Source: Xanthobacter sp. NM-59
Lineage (GTDB): Bacteria; Pseudomonadota; Alphaproteobacteria; Rhizobiales; Xanthobacteraceae
Direction: 5' to 3'
Length of the DNA: 64,000 bases
Assembly (NCBI RefSeq): GCF_021401125.1
Contig: NZ_JACBFQ010000005.1
Span: 124,001 to 188,000, forward strand
The notes beneath the pieces are model-generated. The model did no database searches and had not been told where the DNA came from. It worked only from the letters and a program-made list of their open reading frames with translations. Shown here piece by piece: positions 18,685 through 29,300 of the stretch (position 1 is the stretch's first letter; every line of letters starts with the position of its first letter). The position numbers and the translations under genes are program-made.

Positions 18685-19017
18685 GAGCCCTGACGCTTGC
18701 CTCGCCGTTTCGCACCGCCCGCGGCGCCTCCCTGGAGGCGATGCGCGCCGTCATTCCCCACCGCACCACAGGCGTGCCCGGTCGGACGCCGCCCCGCCGG
18801 AAGCCGCCTTGGTGACCGGCGTGCCGGACGACCCGCGGTTCTCGCTCCCCTTGGCGCGCTTTACGGCAGGCGTTAGGAAGCGGGCGGACAGTGGCGCCCC
18901 GCGCCGGCCGGGTCAACGGACCCGTTTTCACATTGGGGCGACCTTTTTCTCAAGGACCGCGAGAATGCGGCGGCAGCACGGCAGGCCCCGCGCCCGAATG
19001 CCGAAGGACCTTCATCC
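18685..19017. other. Divergent promoter region without a gene
   Basis: 333 bp between the leftward protease gene and the rightward aminotransferase gene. No conserved frame and no clear palindrome was seen. A short T-rich tract (TTTTTCTCAAGG) at about 18950 precedes the aminotransferase by roughly 70 bp. Confidence 0.4.
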
Positions 19018-20205
19018 ATGACCCTTTCATCTCCCCGCGCCAGCTCGGGCGTGCAGCCTTCCCGCCGCAGCGCCGTCGCCCCCTTCATCGTGATGGATGT
19101 GATGGAGCATGCCGCGCGCATCGAGGCCGCCGGGGGGCGGGTGATGCACCTGGAGGTGGGCCAGCCGGCCGCGCCCGCGCCACTGGTGGCCCGGCAGGCC
19201 GCCGCCGCCGCGCTGGAGGCCGGCCAGGTGGCCTACACGGCGGCGCTGGGCATTCCCGCGCTGCGCACCCGCATCGCCCGCCACTACGAGGAGGTGCACA
19301 AGGTCGCCCTCGACCCCGAGCGGGTGGTGGTAACGAATGGCTCATCGGGCGGCTTCATCCTGGCCTTCCTGGCCTTGTTCGAGGCCGGCGACCGCGTGGC
19401 CATCGCCGCTCCGGGCTATCCGCCCTATCGCCACGTGCTCTCGGCGCTGGGCTGCGAGCCCGTGCTGATCGAGACCCGCGCCGAGGACCGCCACGCTTTC
19501 ACCCCCGAGCGGCTGATGGAGGCCCATCGCAAGGCGCCGCTCAAGGGCGTTCTGGTGGCGAGTCCCGGCAACCCCACCGGCACCATGATGGACCGGACCG
19601 CCTTGACCGCACTCTATGAATGCGCGCGGGAACTCGGCATCGCCTTCGTTTCCGACGAGATCTATCACGGGCTCGATTATGCCTTTCCGGCGGTGAGCGC
19701 GGTGGAGATCGCGGAGGATGTCACCGTCATCAATTCCTTCTCCAAATATTTCTGCATGACCGGCTGGCGCGTGGGCTGGATGGTGGTGCCGCCCGGCCTC
19801 TCGCGCACCATGGAGCGGCTGCAGCAGAACCTCTCCATTTCCGTGCCCACCCTATCGCAGATCGCCGCCGCCGCCGCTTTCGAGGGCCGCGAGGAGATGG
19901 ACAAGGTGAAGGCCGGCTATGTGGAGAACCGGCGCATTCTCACAGAGGGGCTGCCGAAGGCGGGGCTTTCCCACTTCCTGCCCGCCGACGGCGCCTTCTA
20001 CCTTTATGCGGACGTATCGGCCTTCACCGGCGATTCGACCGCCTTCGCCACCCGCATGCTCGATGCCGTGCACGTGGCCACCACGCCGGGGGTGGACTTC
20101 GACCCCTTCCGGGGCAAGCAGTTCCTGCGCCTCTCCTATGCCGGATCGGCCGACGACATGCGCGAGGCGGTGGCGCGCATCGGCACCTTCCTCAAGGGAG
20201 AGTGA
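19018..20205 (+). CDS. Class I/II pyridoxal-phosphate aminotransferase
   Basis: 395 residues. Fold type I aminotransferase, probably acting on an amino acid with 2-oxoglutarate or pyruvate as partner; the substrate cannot be read from sequence. Conserved points: [11 protein letters not shown], the cofactor-binding [22 protein letters not shown] (the Asn that contacts PLP), SDEIYHGL, and [18 protein letters not shown] with the Schiff-base lysine (SFSK) and the phosphate-binding Arg. C-terminal LRLSYAGS carries the carboxylate-binding Arg. Followed 68 bp later by aat on the same strand. Confidence 0.9.
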   Translation: MTLSSPRASSGVQPSRRSAVAPFIVMDVMEHAARIEAAGGRVMHLEVGQPAAPAPLVARQAAAAALEAGQVAYTAALGIPALRTRIARHYEEVHKVALDPERVVVTNGSSGGFILAFLALFEAGDRVAIAAPGYPPYRHVLSALGCEPVLIETRAEDRHAFTPERLMEAHRKAPLKGVLVASPGNPTGTMMDRTALTALYECARELGIAFVSDEIYHGLDYAFPAVSAVEIAEDVTVINSFSKYFCMTGWRVGWMVVPPGLSRTMERLQQNLSISVPTLSQIAAAAAFEGREEMDKVKAGYVENRRILTEGLPKAGLSHFLPADGAFYLYADVSAFTGDSTAFATRMLDAVHVATTPGVDFDPFRGKQFLRLSYAGSADDMREAVARIGTFLKGE

Positions 20206-20273
20206 GCGGGAAATTCCCCCCGCGCGGGCCGCTGCGCCATACAGTCGCGCCATTTCCTGCTAATCTGGTCGTC

Positions 20274-20951
20274 ATGAGCCGATTGAACGACCAGATCGTG
20301 GAAATCACTCCGGAGGTGCTGCTGAAGGCCTATGCCTGCGGCATCTTCCCCATGGCCGAGAGCGCCGACGATCCCGGCCTTTACTGGATCGAGCCCGAGC
20401 GGCGCGGCATCATCCCCCTCGACGACTTCCGCATCTCCTCGCGGCTCGCGCGCACGGTGCGGTCCGACAAGTTCGAGGTGCGGGTGGATTCGGACTTCGA
20501 GGGCGTCATCGACGGCTGCGCCGAGCCCCAGGAGGGCCGCGAGAAGACCTGGATCAACACCCGCATCCGCAGCCTCTATGGCGAGCTGTTCGCGCGCGGC
20601 CGCTGCCACACGGTGGAGGCCTGGCGCGACGGGCGCCTGGTGGGTGGGCTTTACGGGGTGCGGCTGGGCGGCGCCTTCTTCGGTGAAAGCATGTTCCACC
20701 GCGAGCGCGACGCCTCCAAAGTGGCGCTGGTGCACCTGGTGGGGCGGCTGATCGCCGGCGGCTTTCGCCTGCTCGACACCCAGTTCGTCACCAGCCACCT
20801 GAAGACTTTCGGCGCCACCGAGGTCTCGCGGCGCCAATATCACCGCCTGCTGGATCAGGCGCTGGCGGTGGAAGGGGACTTCTACTGCTGGCCCGCCGGG
20901 GCCGCGGTGACGGGCGCCGGGGCCTTGCAGCCGATCAGCCACACGTCATAG
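20274..20951 (+). CDS. aat: Leucyl/phenylalanyl-tRNA--protein transferase
   Basis: Adds Leu or Phe from tRNA to N-terminal Arg or Lys of proteins, marking them for ClpAP (N-degron pathway). 225 residues. Family motifs: [85 protein letters not shown] and [18 protein letters not shown]. The last 70 bp overlap the 3' end of the convergent DUF2155 gene, so the two transcripts share complementary ends. Confidence 0.95.
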   Translation: MSRLNDQIVEITPEVLLKAYACGIFPMAESADDPGLYWIEPERRGIIPLDDFRISSRLARTVRSDKFEVRVDSDFEGVIDGCAEPQEGREKTWINTRIRSLYGELFARGRCHTVEAWRDGRLVGGLYGVRLGGAFFGESMFHRERDASKVALVHLVGRLIAGGFRLLDTQFVTSHLKTFGATEVSRRQYHRLLDQALAVEGDFYCWPAGAAVTGAGALQPISHTS

Positions 20952-21562
20952 ACGGGGTGTTCCACACCGTGCAGGCCGGGGCTGGACGCAAACATCCACC
21001 CGGTGAAGATGCGCTTGGCCTCGCCCTTCAGCGTCACCTCGTTCACCTCGGTGAAGGACGTGGTGTTCTGCGTCTCGTTCGCCGGGCGCGTGTAGCACAC
21101 CCGCGGCGTCACCTGGAGTGCGCCGAACTGGGCCGTTTCGCCCATGGCCACATCGAAGGTGGTGGTGCGGCCGGTGATTTTGTCGAGGCCTGCATAGACC
21201 GCATAGCCATTGGGAATCTTCACCGCCGGCGGCTGAACCACCACGCCTTCCACATCACCCGGCACAGCTGGCGCGGCTGTGGCCGGCGCCGCCGCCGTAG
21301 TGGCGCGGCCGGGGGCGGCTGGAGCGGATGAAGACGGCTCCGGCCGATAGGGGGCGGGCTCGTAGGGCGAGGGCTGGTAGGGCGCGGGCGGCGAGACCCG
21401 GCGCGGCTCCGGCGCAGTGGGGGCGCCATAGCCCGTGGGCGGCGGCACGTTCGACTGTTCGATTCCCGAACGCTGGAGCTGCGCCGCGGCGGGCGAGAGG
21501 CATACCGCCTGCGCCGCCGCCGCGAGGGCGAGCCACGCCAGGCCCTGGGACATCCGCATCAT
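20882..21562 (-). CDS. Exported DUF2155 family protein
   Basis: 226 residues: signal peptide (hydrophobic segment about 8-27), then about 75 residues rich in Pro, Ala, Ser and Tyr (a flexible linker), then the DUF2155 domain (about 110-220) with [22 protein letters not shown], two cysteines (PRVCYTRP and WLIGCK) and [25 protein letters not shown]. The function is unknown; the family is common in alphaproteobacteria and often next to aat, accB/accC or NDUFA12 genes, as here. Its 3' end overlaps aat by 70 bp. Start choice among clustered Met codons is uncertain. Confidence 0.82.
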   Translation of the reverse strand: MMRMSQGLAWLALAAAAQAVCLSPAAAQLQRSGIEQSNVPPPTGYGAPTAPEPRRVSPPAPYQPSPYEPAPYRPEPSSSAPAAPGRATTAAAPATAAPAVPGDVEGVVVQPPAVKIPNGYAVYAGLDKITGRTTTFDVAMGETAQFGALQVTPRVCYTRPANETQNTTSFTEVNEVTLKGEAKRIFTGWMFASSPGLHGVEHPVYDVWLIGCKAPAPVTAAPAGQQ

Positions 21563-22255
21563 GCTACAGGCGCACCGGTCTAGTATCTGGAACCCACGTG
21601 CTTCCGTCGCGCGGACCCACGCCGGGCCGCCGGAAGCACCCTATGGCGAGACGGGTGCGCCATGCGGCGCCTCCGAACCGAGTTGAGCTTCGTGACAGGC
21701 CGATTAGCACTGACAATGCGGCTTGAACAGGGCGTAGGCGAATGCAAGGGCTGCCTCCGCCCCGCGCCATGCCCGCGCGACGTGAACCAGCCGGGGAATC
21801 GGGGCGGAAGAAAAGCGCCCCGGTTGGCGGGTCCGGCGGCACCACCGCGCCCGTCGGGATCGCGCTGCGCCCTCCACGAGCCCGAGCCCCTGCGCGAAAG
21901 GAGAGAACCCCGGCAGCAGATGGGTGCACCCGCCCCTTTCACGCCGCTCCCGGCGCGAAAGAAGAGAGCACTTCCAAGCGAAGTTGGCTCCGTTGCGCGT
22001 GAAAGAAGAGCATAGGAGCAACCGGATAGGCTGCCCCGAAGGTTCCATTAGGAACCTGCAGTGACCTGCGGCCGAGCCCCAACCGTGCTGATTCCCGCCC
22101 GCGCGGCGGGGCGAAGCCTCAGCCCCGCAGCCGCAACAAAAATGGCGCGCCCGTTCGAGCGCGCCACATGCCCGGCGTCTGGCCGGCGGGAACGAAATCC
22201 ACCCTCCCCTTCCCCGGCATCCGGAACGGACCCGAGGAGGGACCAAGTGCAGCCC
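21563..22255. other. Intergenic stretch with three short direct repeats
   Basis: About 690 bp without a supported gene. Three related copies occur of GCGCGAAAGGAGAG (21892), GCGCGAAAGAAGAG (21953) and GCGCGTGAAAGAAGAG (21995), spaced 61 and 42 bp. The second copy directly follows a small stem CGCCGCTCCCGGCG. They may be regulatory or decayed repeats. Overlapping open frames on both strands are Arg/Pro-rich and lack motifs. Confidence 0.4.
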
Positions 22256-22666
22256 TCACTCGCCGGGGGCCCAGGCCTTGTAATCGCCGGTGACCGCCGG
22301 GCGCGGCCCGGTGGCAAGCACGGAACCCTTGGGATGATAGGCGGCCGGCGTACCCGTGAGGTTCGCGCTGTGCTCCTTCTGCCACTCGTGAGGCGTGTAG
22401 GTTTCCTGCGAGGGGGGCGTATCGACGCGGTGGTGGATCCAGCCCCACCAGCCGGGAGGAATGCTGGAGGCTTCCGCATAGCCCGGATAGATCACCCAGC
22501 GCCGCTCAAAGCCGAGGGTCGGGTCAACCACGCCACCCTTGGTGCGATAGTAGCGATTGCCGAACTCGTCCTTCCCGACGAACTCGCCGTAGCGCTTGGT
22601 CCACAACCAAGTGCCCACGGTCTGCTTTTGCCACCAGGTGAAGATGTAGAGCAGGAGAGTCTTCAC
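22256..22666 (-). CDS. NADH:ubiquinone oxidoreductase subunit NDUFA12 (B17.2) family
   Basis: 136-residue accessory subunit of respiratory complex I, found in alphaproteobacteria and mitochondria. Begins KTLLLYIFTWWQKQTVGTWL, followed by FVGKDEFGNRYYRTKGG, RRWVIYPGYAEASSIPPGWWGWIHH and PHEWQKEHSANLTGTPAAY, all hallmark segments. The GTG at 22666 is chosen because homologues start with the KT(F/L)LL stretch and GAGG lies 8 bases upstream; the ATG at 22726 would add a non-conserved leader. No other complex I genes are near, as is usual for this subunit. Confidence 0.9.
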   Translation of the reverse strand: MKTLLLYIFTWWQKQTVGTWLWTKRYGEFVGKDEFGNRYYRTKGGVVDPTLGFERRWVIYPGYAEASSIPPGWWGWIHHRVDTPPSQETYTPHEWQKEHSANLTGTPAAYHPKGSVLATGPRPAVTGDYKAWAPGE

Positions 22667-22781
22667 GGCCCACGCCTCGTTCCGAAACCGGGGCGGAACA
22701 TGCCACCTGGCCCGCGCCGTGTCCACCGCCGAGAGCGCCCTCCCTCGCCCGCCTCTCCCCTTCTTTCGCCGCAGCCGGCGC

Positions 22782-23897
22782 TCACGGCACGATGGTGAGC
22801 ATCAGGTACACGCCAAACAGGATGAGGTGCACGATGCCGTTGAGCGCATTGGTGCGGCCCGTGCCGAACGACACGATGGACAGCACGAAGGTCAGCACCA
22901 TCATGGTCCTGTCCTCCGGATCGAGGCCCAGCACCATGGGCAGGCCGAGCATCATGCTGATGGCGGCCATGGCCGGAATGGTGAGCGCAATGGAGGCCAG
23001 CGCCGAGCCCAGGGCGATGTTGAGGCTGTGCTGCAGGTGATTGCGGCTCGCCGCGCGCACGGCGCTGATGCCCTCTGGCAGAAGCAGCAGGGTGGCCACC
23101 AGCGCGCCGGTCACCGCGTCGGGATCGGCAAGGGGAAAGAGCGCGAGGAAATCCTCGAAGCTGCCGGCCACGTGGTCGGAAAGGCTCACCACGCCCGCCA
23201 GGCTCAGCAGCAGCATGCCCACCGCAAAAAAGAAGCGCCTCAGTGAAGGGCGCCTGTCGCTCTGCTCGTCATCGATGCCGACGAAGTGCTCAGTGTAGCG
23301 CACGGTCTGCATATAGAGAAAAGCCGCATAGAGGCCGACCGCGACAAAGGCCATGAAGCCGAGCTGGAACGGTGTGAACTGGCCCGTGGCACCGTCGCGC
23401 GTCTCGCTCGGCAGGATCAGCAGCATCACCCCGAGCGCGATCAGCACCGAAAGAAAGCCCGCCACCCCCTGCTGCTGAATCACCTGTTCGCGGTGCTTCA
23501 GGCTGCCCAGGAGCAGGCACAGGCCGACAATGCCCGTATTCACGATCATGATGACCGAGAACACCGATTCGCGGACCAGGGTCGGATTGTGGGAGGCGTG
23601 CAGCATCATGGCCGCGAGCACCGACACCTCGATCAGCGTGACCGAGAGGGTCAGCACCAGGGTTCCATAGGGCTGGCCCAGGCGCGCCGCCGCCACGTCC
23701 GAATGCGCCACCGCAGAGAAGGAGGAGCCGCAGAGAAACAGCACCGCAAGCAGCCCGCCCACAAGGCGCGCCTCGCCCGCTACCCCCGGTGGCGCGGCAT
23801 CGGGAGCGAGCTGGGGCACCAGCGCCAGCAGGACGGCCAGGCCGACCGCCAGGAAGGGGAAAACAAAGGCATAGGCGCCAAATCGTGTCTTCCTCAC
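22782..23897 (-). CDS. chaA: Calcium/sodium:proton antiporter, ChaA/CAX type
   Basis: 371-residue inner-membrane exchanger with about eleven hydrophobic segments. The two inverted CaCA-type halves are visible: first alpha-repeat with LTLSVTLIEVSVLAAMML, second with ALVATLLLLPEGISAVRAA, separated by a hydrophilic acidic loop (GIDDEQSDRRPSLRR). The glutamates in these repeats (LIEVS, LLPEG) are the ion-binding positions of the family. The GTG at 23897 has GAGGTGG a few bases upstream and gives an N-terminus MRKTRFGAYAFVFP; an ATG at 23939 is possible. Downstream, on the same strand after about 115 bp, is the NDUFA12 gene. Confidence 0.87.
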   Translation of the reverse strand: MRKTRFGAYAFVFPFLAVGLAVLLALVPQLAPDAAPPGVAGEARLVGGLLAVLFLCGSSFSAVAHSDVAAARLGQPYGTLVLTLSVTLIEVSVLAAMMLHASHNPTLVRESVFSVIMIVNTGIVGLCLLLGSLKHREQVIQQQGVAGFLSVLIALGVMLLILPSETRDGATGQFTPFQLGFMAFVAVGLYAAFLYMQTVRYTEHFVGIDDEQSDRRPSLRRFFFAVGMLLLSLAGVVSLSDHVAGSFEDFLALFPLADPDAVTGALVATLLLLPEGISAVRAASRNHLQHSLNIALGSALASIALTIPAMAAISMMLGLPMVLGLDPEDRTMMVLTFVLSIVSFGTGRTNALNGIVHLILFGVYLMLTIVP

Positions 23898-23963
23898 GCT
23901 GCCACCTCGCAGTGCGCGAACCGCGCCGCTCTCCCACATCGGCGCCGTCCGTGCAAGGCATTG

Positions 23964-24944
23964 TCAGGGCGCGATTGCGCGTCCCGCCGCCTTCCGCTGC
24001 GCGAGCAGGCAGAGATAGATGGAAGCCAGCGTCGCGCCGGCCAGCGCCGTCACCTCCGCATGGTCGTACGGCGGCGAGACCTCGGTCACGTCGAAGCCCT
24101 TGAAATCGAGCCCGCCCAGGCGCTTGAGGCAGGAGATCGCCTCCCGGGTGGTGAGCCCGCCGCAGACCGGTGTGCCGGTGCCGGGCGCGAACGCGGGATC
24201 GAGGGCATCAATGTCGAACGAGAGGTAGACCGGGGCATCCCCCACCCGCTCGGCAATGCGCGCGGCCACCGCCGCCGGCCCCAGGTCTCCCGCCGTCTGC
24301 GCATCCAGGATCTCGATGCCGAAGGTGTTGGGCGCGTGGGTGCGAATGCCCACCTGGATCGAACGATCGGTGCGAATCAGGCCATCGCGCACGGCGCGGG
24401 TGATCATGGTGCCGTGGTCCACCCGGTCGCCCGCGTCATCCCAGGTATCCTGGTGGGCATCGAACTGCACCAGGGCGACCGGCGCGCCGGTGCGCGCCAC
24501 CAGCGCCTTCAGCACCGGATAGGTCAGGAAATGGTCGCCGCCGAGGGTGATGAGGTGGCTGCCGCGCGCATAGTGCGCCCCCGCCTGATCGCGGATGGAG
24601 GAGGCGATGCCGGCCGGCACGCCATAATCGAACACACAATCGCCGGCATCCGCCACGTCGAGGGTCTCGAACGGGTCGATGCCGAAGGGATAGAAGGGGT
24701 CGCCATCCAGGATGCTGGAGGCGGCGCGGATCGCCCGCGGCCCGAACCGGGTACCGGGGCGGTTGGAGACCGCCACGTCGAGCGGCACGCCCCACACCAC
24801 GATTTCAGCCCCGCCGCCATCGCGCGCATAGCGCCGGCGCAGAAACGAGGTGACGCCCGAATAGTTCGGCTCGGTGGACTGGCCATGCCGGAAGGTGGGG
24901 TCCAGCGCCCGATCCACAGGACGCGGCAGCACGGGTTGAGTCAT
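23964..24944 (-). CDS. speB: Ureohydrolase family enzyme, agmatinase-like
   Basis: 326-residue binuclear manganese hydrolase of the arginase/agmatinase family. Metal-binding motifs: GGDHFLTYP, DAHQDTWDD and SFDIDALDPAFAPG. Also GTRFGPRAIR and EVSPPYDH, typical of agmatinases (agmatine to putrescine plus urea); guanidinobutyrase or a related guanidino-acid hydrolase cannot be excluded. The ATG at 24944 has GAGAGG about 5 bases upstream; a longer frame to 24980 is not supported. No polyamine genes lie nearby. Confidence 0.85.
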   Translation of the reverse strand: MTQPVLPRPVDRALDPTFRHGQSTEPNYSGVTSFLRRRYARDGGGAEIVVWGVPLDVAVSNRPGTRFGPRAIRAASSILDGDPFYPFGIDPFETLDVADAGDCVFDYGVPAGIASSIRDQAGAHYARGSHLITLGGDHFLTYPVLKALVARTGAPVALVQFDAHQDTWDDAGDRVDHGTMITRAVRDGLIRTDRSIQVGIRTHAPNTFGIEILDAQTAGDLGPAAVAARIAERVGDAPVYLSFDIDALDPAFAPGTGTPVCGGLTTREAISCLKRLGGLDFKGFDVTEVSPPYDHAEVTALAGATLASIYLCLLAQRKAAGRAIAP

Positions 24945-25155
24945 CAAATACCTCTCAGCTCGACGGAGCGGCCGGCGCATGATATCCAGCCCGTGTGATC
25001 ATGCCACTTCTTACGGGCGCGCACCTGAAGGGTGTAGCATTCGCACACGGCCGCAACCTTTCCACCGCCCATGGCGCGTGGAAGCGGCAGCAAGCGCCCT
25101 CTCCCCGTGAAGACCGCCAGATCCGCCTCGGTTTTCCGGCAACCCGGTAGCGTGC

Positions 25156-26319
25156 ATGACGCTTCATGTTCCGACCATGCTTTTCACGTCGGCCATGATG
25201 AGCGGCCTTGTCGCCGCATTGCAGTTCTTTGTCAGCTATCGCCTGCAGAATCAGGCCCTGGTCTACTGGGCCATGGCGAGCTTCGCCATGGCCAGCGGCG
25301 CCGCGATCCTCGGCATGCGCGCCGAGTTTCCGCCGGCCGTCTCCATCATTATCGGCAATGGCCTCGTTTTCGCGGCGCTGGGGCTCACCCTCTCAGGCGT
25401 GCGCGTGTTCGACGGCCGCACGCCGATGCTGGGCACCATCTTCCTCGGCACCCTTGTGGGCGCGGGGCTGCTGTTCGTCTCGCTGCTGTTCGGCGATTAC
25501 CTGGGGCAGCGAATCATCATCTTCTCGCTGGTCGTGGGATGCTGGGGGGTGCTCGCGGCCTCGACCCTCCTGCACAAGCCGGCGCGCGATGACTGGTCGC
25601 TCACGCGCACCGTCTGCGCCGTGCTGCTGCTGCTCCTGGCCATGATCTATTTCGGCCGCGCCGTCGCGGTGGCCACCGGGTGGGTGCATGTGGTCGATGC
25701 CGCCTCGGGCACCGCGCAGGGGCTGCTCGTGCTGGTCGGGCTCGCGCTCTCCACCAGCTGGAACTTCGGCTCCCTCTATATGGTGCTGGACCGCCTGGCC
25801 TCCACCGACGACCTCACCGGCCTCTTGAACCGGCGCACCACCCTGCGGCGCGGAAGGCGGCTGTTCGAGGAGGCACTCCTGCGCCAGCGCGCGATGTCGA
25901 TTTTGATGGTGGACCTCGACCACTTCAAATCCATCAATGACCGCTTCGGCCATCATGTGGGCGATGCGGTGCTGCGCAGCTTTGCGGAGACGGCGGCGCG
26001 CAGCCTTCGCCCGGGAGACCTGATCGGGCGGCTGGGCGGCGAGGAATTCTGCGTCATCCTGCCCGGCGCGGACGCCAGCGCCGCCAGCGAGGTGGGCGAG
26101 CGCCTGCGCCGCATCACCGAGCGGGAGCTGCGCTATGTCTCCGGCATGCCGGTCAATGTCACGGTGACGGTGGGGGTGGCCACGCTGCACCCGGCGGGCC
26201 TCACCGTGCCCGCGCTCTCCAACCTCATCCGCTCGGCGGACGAGGCGCTGTATCGCGGCAAGTCGGAAGGGCGCAATCGCGTGCACCCCTCCCACTCCGC
26301 CTGCGGCGCCGCCGGCTGA
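25156..26319 (+). CDS. Membrane-bound diguanylate cyclase (GGDEF)
   Basis: 387 residues: about six hydrophobic helices (10-215) of unassigned sensory type, then a complete GGDEF domain (about 222-380). The active-site loop reads GGEEF (about 294-298), with STDDLTGLLNRR and VDLDHFKSINDRFGHHVGD as normal. An RxxD product-inhibition site (RPGD) stands exactly five residues before GGEEF, so the enzyme should be active and feedback-inhibited by cyclic di-GMP. No partner EAL or PilZ gene is nearby. Confidence 0.9.
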   Translation: MTLHVPTMLFTSAMMSGLVAALQFFVSYRLQNQALVYWAMASFAMASGAAILGMRAEFPPAVSIIIGNGLVFAALGLTLSGVRVFDGRTPMLGTIFLGTLVGAGLLFVSLLFGDYLGQRIIIFSLVVGCWGVLAASTLLHKPARDDWSLTRTVCAVLLLLLAMIYFGRAVAVATGWVHVVDAASGTAQGLLVLVGLALSTSWNFGSLYMVLDRLASTDDLTGLLNRRTTLRRGRRLFEEALLRQRAMSILMVDLDHFKSINDRFGHHVGDAVLRSFAETAARSLRPGDLIGRLGGEEFCVILPGADASAASEVGERLRRITERELRYVSGMPVNVTVTVGVATLHPAGLTVPALSNLIRSADEALYRGKSEGRNRVHPSHSACGAAG

Positions 26320-26366
26320 TGCCGGAACACGGCTGCGCCGGGGGCCTGAAGCCGGGCTGAGGAACC

Positions 26367-29300
26367 TCAGCCGCCAATCCTGGCATTGTAGACTTCCTCG
26401 CCCGGCGTGCCGGGAGCATCGAGGGAATCCAGCGTCACCGAAAGACGCGCCGTGCCCGGCGCGCTGCCGGCGAGAAGGCGACCCAGGTCGGAAACCGTCA
26501 CCATCTCGCTTGCGAACGTGCCAAGCAGATGGGTGCCGCCACCCTCCGTCTTCAACCTCAGCTGATAGATGTATCCCGGCGGGGCCGGCTCCGCCGCGAC
26601 GATCCGCAATTCCGTGCGCCCGGAGCGCTCATCGAGCCGCAGGCGCACCTCCGTCGGCGGATTGGCGACGAACACCGGCGCCAGCTCCACCCGTCGCGGC
26701 TGCGGCGCGCCGTCGCCGCGCCAATGGGCCAGCATGTCGGAACCGACGCCCAGCCCAAGCGCCACCGCCAGGGCGCCGACCGCCCAAAGCACCCGCGCAC
26801 GCCGAGAACCGCGTGGCGACGGCTCCACCGTGCGCAGGGGCGGCAGCGGCCGTTCGGCCTCATCCGCGGTCGGCGCGGCCGCCTCCCCGGCTTCGCTCCC
26901 GGCAACTCCCGCATCCTCCGGCCGGTCCGATGGCGGCTTGCCACTTTCTCTCGGCTTCGATCGCGCGCCAGCGCCGCGCGCAGGCGCCGCGTCAGGGCGT
27001 TCGACAGCAACCTCATCCTGGGTCTGAGACGCACCCAGCTCCGGGATTTCAGCCCCCTTCGTCCGCGCGGCGGTTTCCGCGACCGGTTCCGCCGTCGGGG
27101 TGGGGCCCTCCGGCGAAGGGGCAGGTGGCGCCTTCGCCTTGATCCCCGAGGACTTGACCTCAGGCTCCAAAGCCCGCTTCGCCGAGAGCGCGACGGCGGT
27201 CGGCCTGCGTTTCACCATGGCCTTGACGATCGGCCTCGCGTCCAATGGCGCTGCCAACCCATCCCTGCCGGAGACCGCCTCGGCAGCGGGTGGCGCGCGA
27301 CCGGGCACCATGGCCGGAACCCGGGACTTGGGCCCGACATTCTCTGCCCGCTCCCGCAGTTTCGGCCAAGCCGGCACCCAGCGCGGCGGCCCCTCCCCGT
27401 CGGCAGCCACCTCCCCCGCACCGGGAGGCTCGGCCCCCGCCTCCGTCTGCGCCGCGTCACCATCGCCAGCCGTGTCGGAAGCCGACGACCCAAGCTCAGC
27501 CACCGGGACAGCCCCGCCCTCCGGGAGCCGCACCTGCGCCTCCGCAGAGGCCACGGGAGCGGTGTCCTGTGGCTCGCCGGACACCTCCTGATCGGTCGCA
27601 GCAGCGGCCGGCACCGCCGCCGCTTCATCATCCCCAGAGCGAGCCGGATCGGCGCGCTCTTCAGAATGCGAGGCTTCCGTTTCACTGGGCGAGGGCTCGG
27701 GCGCGCGGCCCGAGACGGCAGCCGGCCCGGCATCCGTTGGCGCCGGAGGCTCCTCGATCGAGAGCGCAATCGGGACCTCCGCGGCATCGCCGGGAGACTC
27801 CTGATTGGCCGCCTCGACCGCGGACAGGTCAGCCGCCTGAGCGTCCCCGAAGCGCACCGCCTCATTCGCCGGCTCGCCGGAAGCAGCGGCTTCGGCCTCA
27901 ACAGGCTCTGACCCACGTTCTCCAGCCGGGGTTGCTGCCATGTCCGCCTGAAACACCATCTGGGGTGCTTCCGGCCCCGGCGCTTCAGTCGCCTCAACGG
28001 TTTCGTGGCCGCGATCCTCGTTGTCCGCTGCGACGGCGGACAGGGCGGCGGTTTGATCGTCTCCGAAGTGGGCAGCTTCATTGGCTGGTTTGCCGGAGGG
28101 CGCCGCCTCCGCCTCGACGGGTTCCGGCCTATGGTCGCCGTCCGCGATCGCAGCCTTCTCCGCCCGCATCACCACCCGGGATTCCTCGGGCTCCAGCTCT
28201 TCAGTCGCCTCGACGATTTCGCGGCGGCGATCCTCATTGGGCATCTCGACGGCGGACAGGTCGGCGCCGTCACCGTCTCCGGCAGGACTTCCCGCATTGG
28301 CCGGTTCGCCCGAAGGCGCAGCCTCAGCCTCAACAGGCTCCACCTCGCGTTCGGCATCCGCGACCGCAGCCGCTTCGACCGGCATCACCACCTGGGGCTC
28401 TTCCGACCCCGGCGCCTCAGTCGCCTCAACGGTCTCGCGAGAGCGGTCCCCATTGACCGCCTCGATGGCGGACAGGTCGGCGCCTTCACCGTCTCCGGCA
28501 CGAGCTCCCGCATTGTCCGGCCCGCCGGAAAGCGCGGTCTCGGCCTCGACGGGCTCCAGCCCGCATTTGGCGTCCGCGATCGCAGCCGCTTCGGCGTCCA
28601 TCACCACCGGACGCTTTTCCGGCCCCGGCGCTTCAGCCGGCTCGACCGTTTGGCAAGGACTGTCCTCATTGGCCACATCGAGGGCGGACAGGTCAGCGGC
28701 TCGGTCGTCCCCGAAGTGGCCGGCCTCAATAGCCGGAGTGCCGGAAGGCGCGGCCTCGGCTTCAGGAGGCTCCGCCTCGCGTTCGGCGTCCGCGATCGCA
28801 GCCGGTTCGACCGGCATCACCACCTGGGGCTCTTCCGACCCCGGCGCCTCAGTCGCCTCGACGGTTTCGGGGCGGCGGTCCGGATTGACCGCCTCGACGG
28901 CGGACAGGTCGGTGCCTTCACCGTCTCCGGAGCGAGCGGCTTGATTGGCCGGCTCGCCGGAAGGCGCGGCTTCGGCCGCAGCCGGCTTCGACCCGCGGGC
29001 GCCGTCCGCAACGGGCTCCGTCTCGGCTTCCAACAGGGCCGAGAGCGCCGGCATCGACGGCGCGGGCTTGGTCTCCCCTGGTTCGCTGGAGGGCTCCGGG
29101 CTGGCGGCCTCGACCGCGGAGAGGTCGGCGGCTTCGCCGTCGGGGGTGCGAGCCGCCGCATCTTTGGGCTCACCGACAGGCACGGCCGCGGCGTGAGCAG
29201 GCTCTGGCAGCCCGTCCACCTCCGCTGCGGAGAGGACCGGAGCGTCGCCGGCCACCAGCACAGGCGCAGCATCTCCGGTTTCGCCGGCCGGCGCGTCACC

